Below are positions 58,401-64,000 of a stretch of DNA of 64,000 nucleotides, in pieces. A program made the position numbers and the translations under genes. Source of the DNA: Oryzias latipes. Taxonomy: Eukaryota; Chordata; Actinopteri; Beloniformes; Adrianichthyidae. Within the stretch, counting starts at the first letter, position 1, and each line of letters starts with the position of its first letter. Where the stretch lies: assembly GCF_002234675.1 (NCBI RefSeq), contig NC_019865.2, positions 30,903,945 through 30,967,944 on the forward strand, in the 5' to 3' direction. Below the pieces are notes generated by a model that was not told the origin of the DNA, searched no databases, and saw nothing but the letters and a program-made list of their open reading frames with translations.

Positions 58401-60158
58401 AAAAAGGTCATCCCACGTATTTAGTTGAACAAGGAATACGGGGAGTGTTCCAGTCTGGAAGGAAGACAAAAATAATAGTTTCTCAGAAACCAACAAGAAT
58501 CAGAAAGACAGGAAGTGGGGTGTCCCACAGATGCCGACACAACAGTCAGGAAAAGGAGACCGATGGTCACCCATTTGAACTCATGCCTTTGAAAGTTACC
58601 TGGAATGTGTGAAACAGCAACCCTCACCAGACAAAAGCCTAAAGGCCCGTACACACCGGGACGAATATTCGCCAGGCGTTATTCGCCAGCATTTTTCGCC
58701 ACGTTTTTTGTGTTCACACCCAGGCGATTTTCGCTGACGATGAGCCGAGCGAACATGCAATTTCATTCCCTGACATTAGATGGCGCTTAATGTAAACAGA
58801 AATACTCCTGTACACAAGGTGGCGCTGCGCAACTTTACGCTTCTTAAAGTCGCTTTTCCCCTCAGAAGAAGAGAGCAAGTATTTACGCGCTTGTCAGAAT
58901 AATACAAAGAAAACGTGAATATTTCAAGCACCAGTTGCTCCAATTGCTGCTTGAAATATACATAGTTATATTAGTTCAGGGATATTTTAGAATGTCCGTC
59001 ATTATTTCTTTGCGGCAGTGTAGACGCTACTTGACGTCTATCTTCTTCGCTGGTATGTGTGCTCAGCAAGGCAGTTTTGTGTTTGAGCGCCCCCAAGTTG
59101 TGTTTTACTGTAACTTCAGAAGCTCCAGACACGTGTGCAAAAGCGGCATTCTCATTGGTCGAATAAATTTCGACGCGACGCGTCGAAAAAAAAAAAACGA
59201 ACCCAAAGCGTTTTGTTTTTTTTGACGCGTGGCGTTTTTTCGCGTCGGTGTGCACACTCTCATTGGTGCCCTTTGTTTAGTCACGAGGCGTTAAACGTCG
59301 GCGAAAATCGCAGGCAAAATTCGTACCGGTGTGAACAGGCCTTAAGAAAGCTGGTGTAGTTTTCTCACCGGTTTACTCTCAGTTCATAGTGACTCCCTCT
59401 GACCTTAAAGTAGACTACTTTTTACTTCTACCTGAGTAGTCTGTATGCAACCTAATTCATCTAGAGCACAGGTGTCAAACCCTCAAGGGCTGTCCTGCAT
59501 GTTTTCTAACCAGCCTGCCATTGATGCGTATTAACTAAACACACCTGATCCAGGTAATCAGCAGCAGATGAGGCAGGATTTCTGAAAAACCAGCAGGAGG
59601 TCGGCCCTCGAGGCCTGGAGTTTGACACCCCTGATCTATAGACATATGTTGGATAGAACCTTGAACAGCTGCAACTCATGCCTTTCAAACCTGTCTTGTG
59701 CTCTCTTTCTAACCTTAGTGATCTACCACTACAGCGTGATTGTGGAGATGTTCTGCATTGGGCTGTATGCCCGCCACACTTTCCGCAAGGTGGAGCCAAG
59801 TGAGGAGAAGGAAACGGATGCTTCTTTGAACATCAGGAAGATGGAGAAGGCTGTTCAAACAGACCCTTCTCAGAGCATTCGACATGAGTCCCGCCTGGCG
59901 TCAGAGAAAGCTCGGCCTGGACTCTTATTTGGGAGCGCCACCAATGGGGGTTACAGCAGCGACAGTGAGGACAGCCTGTGCAGGATAGAGCATGCGCCTC
60001 TGGAGGATTTCCACTTTCCTCAGACTAAAGGGCAGCACCCAATCAGACTGGAACCTTTAGAGCAAAGACCTGGAGATCAGTCTGGCATAAATTTAAACCA
60101 CTTTACAGTAAGGGCTGACATAAATTATCATGACTCTGAGGATGTCACTGTGGTTTGA
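55442..60158 (+). CDS. organic solute transporter alpha-like (SLC51A family), 5' end not found
   Basis: This is a member of the OST-alpha/SLC51A family. Human SLC51A pairs with SLC51B in the basolateral membrane to move bile acids and steroids. Six exons join by GT-AG: 55442-55593, 55719-55792, 55864-56022, 56708-56819, 57218-57470 and 59719-60158, coding about 396 aa. Family features include LEEVGFIL in the first helix region, ISLYVPRS, FFGGKAFMLAAL, a run of seven cysteines (human OST-alpha also has a Cys-rich stretch here), LGALEVIPCTPPFS and TRSQ before the last exon. Several helices are visible. The soluble tail after GLYARHTFRKVEPSEEKE is much longer (about 130 aa) than in human SLC51A and ends DSEDVTVV. 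The first exon, which must end with one base of a split codon, was not identified upstream. Because of the long tail this could be a fish paralogue rather than slc51a itself, so no symbol is given. Confidence 0.85.
58643..59342. mobile_element. non-autonomous Harbinger-like element
   Basis: The element is 700 bp with ends AGGCCCGTACACACCGG and (inverted) AGGCCTGTTCACACCGG, flanked by TAA on both sides (58640-58642, 59343-59345). A 3-bp TAA/TTA duplication is the PIF/Harbinger rule. The interior is rich in CpG (TTCGCC, CGACGCGACGCGTCG). It lies in the last intron of the OST-alpha-like gene and has no transposase. Confidence 0.65.
59469..59633. mobile_element. short hAT-like MITE
   Basis: This 165-bp element has ends CAGGTGTCAAAC and GTTTGACACCCCTG, a widespread hAT MITE terminus. 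The flanks ATCTAGAG and ATCTATAG agree at 7 of 8 bases. It sits just upstream of the last exon of the OST-alpha-like gene. Confidence 0.65.
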
Positions 60159-60384
60159 CCAGCAGACAGGACATTGAGAACATTTTCACTTCAGCATCAA
60201 TCTGAAATCTATATCAATTTTATTTGTTTTCTTCACGCTGGGTGTGTGAGGATTCATGTTTAAGGAGATTTTTTTTCTTTTGTAAATGTGAAAGGTGCCT
60301 GTTTTTCAATTGGTTTTCAAGTCTGAAAGATGTTTTTACTCTGTAAAGCACTTTGTGTTGATGAGGTAAAAACAATGCCTTATA

Positions 60385-60390
60385 AATAAA
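60385..60390 (+). terminator. slc51a-like poly(A) signal
   Basis: An AATAAA hexamer lies 227 bp past the stop codon of the OST-alpha-like gene and is followed by a GT/T-rich stretch. Confidence 0.6.
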
Positions 60391-60850
60391 GTTTGATTTG
60401 ATTACAGTCGGGAAAGTTCAGCAGTGAGTTTGTATCAGTGTTGGTTTGAGTGAACAAGCGGGTTCTCACATTGTGATGTAGACCAGTGAGGAACCGCCCC
60501 TTCCAGGAAGAGACTGCACAGCCAGATCAGCCCCCAGACCAACACACACACACACACACTTTCTCCATGGAGCTAGCTGTGATCGGCTAAACATTTTCCC
60601 TTTATATCCACAATATGCACATCTGTCTTTGCAAAAGTTCAGATTTCGTTTGTTTTTGTGGGTGAAACTCTTGGATGACATCATGAAATGGGCGGCACCC
60701 ACAGAAAGGCGGAGCCTCAGAGATCGAGTCGTGAAAATACCTAATATTTCATAAAAAATGTGTTCTTTTGTGAGCCAAAGGTCATACGTTATCATATAAA
60801 TGTATATAGTTCAACATAAAAGGCTTATGGATAGTGTGATATCGGCCCTG

Positions 60851-61062
60851 TAACCCTTGTGCTATCCTAGGCACTTTACCATTTGGAGTTGGGTCATCTA
60901 GACCCTCTAGACAATGCGCTGAACCTTTTTTCTTCAATGATTTGTGATCTTCACTGGTGTCCATGGATTACATGAAATCTTTCCTCCTTTATCCACCTTT
61001 GTCATGGTAGGGAGAACACGTCAAAGTAAGGGTGGGGTCATCTAAGATAGCACAAGGGTTAA
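60851..61062 (-). mobile_element. MITE family 1, copy 3 (full length)
   Basis: Inverted ends TAACCCTTGTGCTATCC / GATAGCACAAGGGTTAA enclose about 210 bp matching copy 1 in reverse orientation. It lies just downstream of the OST-alpha-like gene. Confidence 0.8.
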
Positions 61063-61938
61063 ATCTGAGGTTTTGTTTCTTACAGAGAAAAACCAAGAAT
61101 GAACCCAAGGCCTTCTTTTATCATGTACAAAAAACACCTATTCCGTTTTTTTATTCAATTTATTTATAGACCGTAGTTGTAATTATTTTAAAATTAATTG
61201 ATTAAAAAAAGCATTTCTCTTATTATAACAGAATCTTAGCTTCTTTTCTTTAGACCTCAGTGTATACACATTCCCTTTGAAACATAGATTCTTACAGTAG
61301 GATTTTCTTGCTTCACTTGAATTTAAATTGCAAAAAGAACTCGTCACATACGTTCTGATGTTATGACATAAGTCTGTTTCAGTGAGCCATCCTCCTTTTT
61401 GTCTTCTCAGTAGTGAAGTTAAAAATGACCAAATAGCTTTATGATCTAATATTAAAGAGAAATCTATATTCATGTTTATGCAATAGTATAGTTTAAGAAC
61501 TTTATCTCTGAACAGCAGCTAAACTCTGTAGTGCAGCAGAAGATAAGCACATGTACTATAAACCTCAAACTACACTCACACCAGGCGTGTGATGATGGTT
61601 GTTGAATGCGCTTGTAGACCGTAGTGTTCACACTAGGCAAGCAAGGAGGGGCTTCTTCTTCTTTGTTCTCTTTCCTTGCCCATGTCTGACACCTACAGTA
61701 TGGAGAGTCTTGGTGCCAAATGTTGAAGTGGTGGAAATCTGGTCAATCTTGCTCCAGGCTTTTTGTTTCACAGCTCTATTCTGATATATGGAAGACATGG
61801 TGTCATAAAATTCCAAAATTATTAATTTGTCCTCCACGATCAATGTTCAGACCGTTGGCACTTCAGTGTATTAAAAGAGAAACCATTCTGACAACAGTAC
61901 CAAATTCGAGTCCCCAATTGGTCAAAATGTAACCTTGT

Positions 61939-62037
61939 GTAACCCTTGTGCTATCCTATGCACCTTTATCCACCTTTGTCATGGTAGGGAGAACACGTCA
62001 ATGGTCATCTTGACCCCATAGGATAGCAAAAGAGATA
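61939..62037 (-). mobile_element. MITE family 1, copy 4 (internally deleted)
   Basis: This short 99-bp derivative keeps the left end (TAACCCTTGTGCTATCC), a central GGTAGGGAGAACACGTCAAT stretch and a degraded right end (GGATAGCAAAAGAGAT). Confidence 0.7.
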
Positions 62038-62180
62038 AACGAGGAGGACATGCAAACTCCACACTGAAGGGTCCCAGTCAGAAGTTAAACAAAAACCTTT
62101 TGCTGTGAGGAGAGTGGGCTATCCAGTGCGCCACCAAGCAGACCCCAAAATAGTGTATTTTCCACACTATGGAGCACACT

Positions 62181-62391
62181 TAACCCTTGTGCTATCTTAG
62201 ATGACCCCACCCTTCCATTGACGTGTTCTCCCTACCATGACAAAGGTGGATAAAGGTGGAAAGATTTCATGTAATCCAATGACACCAGTGAAGATCACAA
62301 ATCATTGAAGAAAAAAGGTTCAGAGCACTGTCTAGTGGGTCTAGATGACCCAACTCCCAATGTTTACGTGCCCAGGATAGCACAAGGGTTA
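62181..62391 (+). mobile_element. MITE family 1, copy 5 (full length)
   Basis: Both inverted ends are present (TAACCCTTGTGCTATCTTA / GGATAGCACAAGGGTTA) and the interior is nearly the same as copy 1. With copies 3 and 4 it makes three within 1.6 kb. Confidence 0.8.
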
Positions 62392-63691
62392 CAAGCCTTA
62401 ACTTTTTTTCAAAAAAATGACACTGCGCCCTAATATGCAGAGAACTTTATATATGGACTAATTCTGGTTGTGCTTACTGATGTCAGAGTGATTTGGAGAG
62501 GTAAACGCCACTCTGTCAAAATGTTTGTCTGGGTGTAATTGTAGATACTGTAACGCGGCTAACTAGTAGCCGTGTCAGACTCACGATTTTTTACGTGTTG
62601 GAAATAAGGTTACAGCTATTGTTACAGCTATTGTGAATATGTTAACGTGTAGCGTGCTGCATACAAGTTCTAGAGTTACTGTGAATGCAGTTCATGAAGT
62701 CTGACTGACTTTGTAAAAATGAAATAAAATAAGAATAACATCTAGTGTAAAAGCCATACTTTGTACTTGACAGCATCCCAATGCTGTAAAACAAGTAAAT
62801 AAATGCAGATGTCCAGAAAAGATCTTGAGTTGTTGATGGTTCATATTCTTCCAAGGGATGTGTTCAATTTGAGTCAGTGCATCTGGACGTACCTCCTTTT
62901 TAAAAAAAAAAAATTCTCGCTCATCCATTTAACTTCACTCTGTTTTGAGAAATCCACTCAATCAAGTCATATATTGAGATTTTTTAAAATGCCTGCTGAC
63001 ATTTCTCAAGCAGTTGTTTTAATGAATTTGTGATTGTTGCTCGGCTGTACCCCGCCCTCCTGCTGTCACTTTGACATTAGTAGTGTGTGACTGTATGATG
63101 CCACACGCCGTTTGTCACTAGCATTGCAAATGGAATGAGTTCTTTTGGACCGCACAGTTCTGACCCGTGCTGAGGTTTGCAACTAGTGGAACCGGGGCTT
63201 GTCTCTCTCTCATTCCTAGCTGTCACCTTTAGCCCACTGTCTAGATCTGCCTCCAAAAGTTTTGTACACCACTTCTCCTGCCTTCTCTAAATTAAGAGTA
63301 TTAGTTTAATTGAACTGGTACAGCTGCTCCATCAGGACCTTGTCAGTGGCTCATTCTTGTCACTGACCCGTGATGATTACTGACCGCTTCTTTCAGTGAT
63401 GACCTTCCAGCAGGCTGAAGTTTTGTTTTCTCATCATGTGACCTATTGCCTTTGCTTCAGTTGAAGAGTTAAACATATTCTACAAACACTGGTATCCACT
63501 GCTGGACTTTAGCTGACTGTTGTAATTGATTTCTGAAGTTTGCATAAGTGTTATCTTCTGTTGGTCACAAAAGGAAACAGCAGCTTACGCTAAAATAGGT
63601 TTTAATATCCTTTTATGATTCTCATATTTGGTTTGTTGTATGTTTTTGGAGCAATTGGATGGATATGCAAGTTACCTCAGGATTAATAAAG
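62392..63691. other. intergenic, nothing recognised
   Basis: AT-rich DNA 3' of the MITE cluster. Short frames only (for example 62803-63033), none recognised. Confidence 0.4.
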
Positions 63692-63694
63692 TAC

Positions 63695-63773
<79 letters not shown>
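63692..63773. repeat. CTAT tetranucleotide microsatellite
   Basis: About 20 perfect CTAT units follow AATAAAGTACT, as often seen at the 3' tail of a fish LINE. Confidence 0.95.
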
Positions 63774-63774
<1 letters not shown>

Positions 63775-63845
63775 ATAGACTAGTTACTTCACATAAACAT
63801 TGTCAACTAAAGAGCTCTTCAAAATGGGAGATGATGATTCATCCA

Positions 63846-64000
63846 TTTTCTTAACCCGCTGTATCCCTTTCGGGGTTACTGGGTTGCCAGAGCCTGTCTG
63901 TATACAAGTACTACTGTTGGGTGAAGGCAGGGTACACCTTGGAAAGCCGCTAGTCTGTTGCAGGGCACATTATCACTCCCAAACGCACTCACAAACACTT
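63846..64000 (+). repeat. interspersed repeat, same family, partial copy at window end
   Basis: CCGCTGTATCCCTTTCGGGG and CTAGTCTGTTGCAGGGCACA match the upstream part of the copy at 51363. The copy runs off the window. Confidence 0.45.

Overview
The window is vertebrate nuclear DNA, almost certainly from a teleost fish. It holds intron-split orthologues of vertebrate genes with canonical GT-AG sites, AT-rich introns, abundant short repeats and several transposon classes typical of fish genomes. I cannot fix the species. A percomorph such as a medaka- or killifish-like fish is plausible but unproven. No bacterial genes, operons or CRISPR arrays are present.

Four host genes are supported. From left to right they are gpr173/SREB3 (781-1944, +, single coding exon), suv39h1 (8672-18568, -, six coding exons, 412 aa), porcn (21501-33343, +, twelve coding exons, 450 aa) and an slc51a-like organic solute transporter alpha gene (55442-60158, +, six exons found, first exon not found). 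The reconstructed suv39h1 and porcn products have the same lengths as the human proteins (412 aa, and the 450-aa isoform of PORCN), and catalytic residues fall at the same positions. GPR173, SUV39H1 and PORCN all lie on human Xp11.2, so the left half of the window is an old conserved neighbourhood. These genes do not form one pathway: orphan GPCR signalling, H3K9 methylation, Wnt acylation and steroid/bile-acid transport.

Between porcn and the slc51a-like gene lies a block of about 15 kb made largely of retroelements. A decayed Ty3/gypsy chromovirus on the minus strand (36280-39424) is cut off directly at a gammaretrovirus-like endogenous provirus on the plus strand (39425-50372). The provirus has a 5'-truncated LTR, a tRNA-Trp-like primer site, gag (one frame break), an in-frame UAG gag/pol junction, pol (two nonsense codons), an intact env of gamma type, a polypurine tract and a complete 798-bp 3' LTR. 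The 506 bp shared by the two LTRs differ at only 2 positions, so the insertion is young. Its pol carries, between protease and reverse transcriptase, a segment with two H-x-[ST] motifs that looks like a small 2H-phosphoesterase. This is the most unusual observation here.

The remaining sequence is introns and intergenic DNA with non-autonomous DNA transposons (hAT-like, Harbinger-like, and a MITE with an AACCCTTGTGCTATC end in five copies), tRNA-headed SINEs, LINE fragments (one with a clean 20-bp target duplication), an unclassified ~500-bp repeat in five copies, a 16-20 bp-unit minisatellite and simple repeats.
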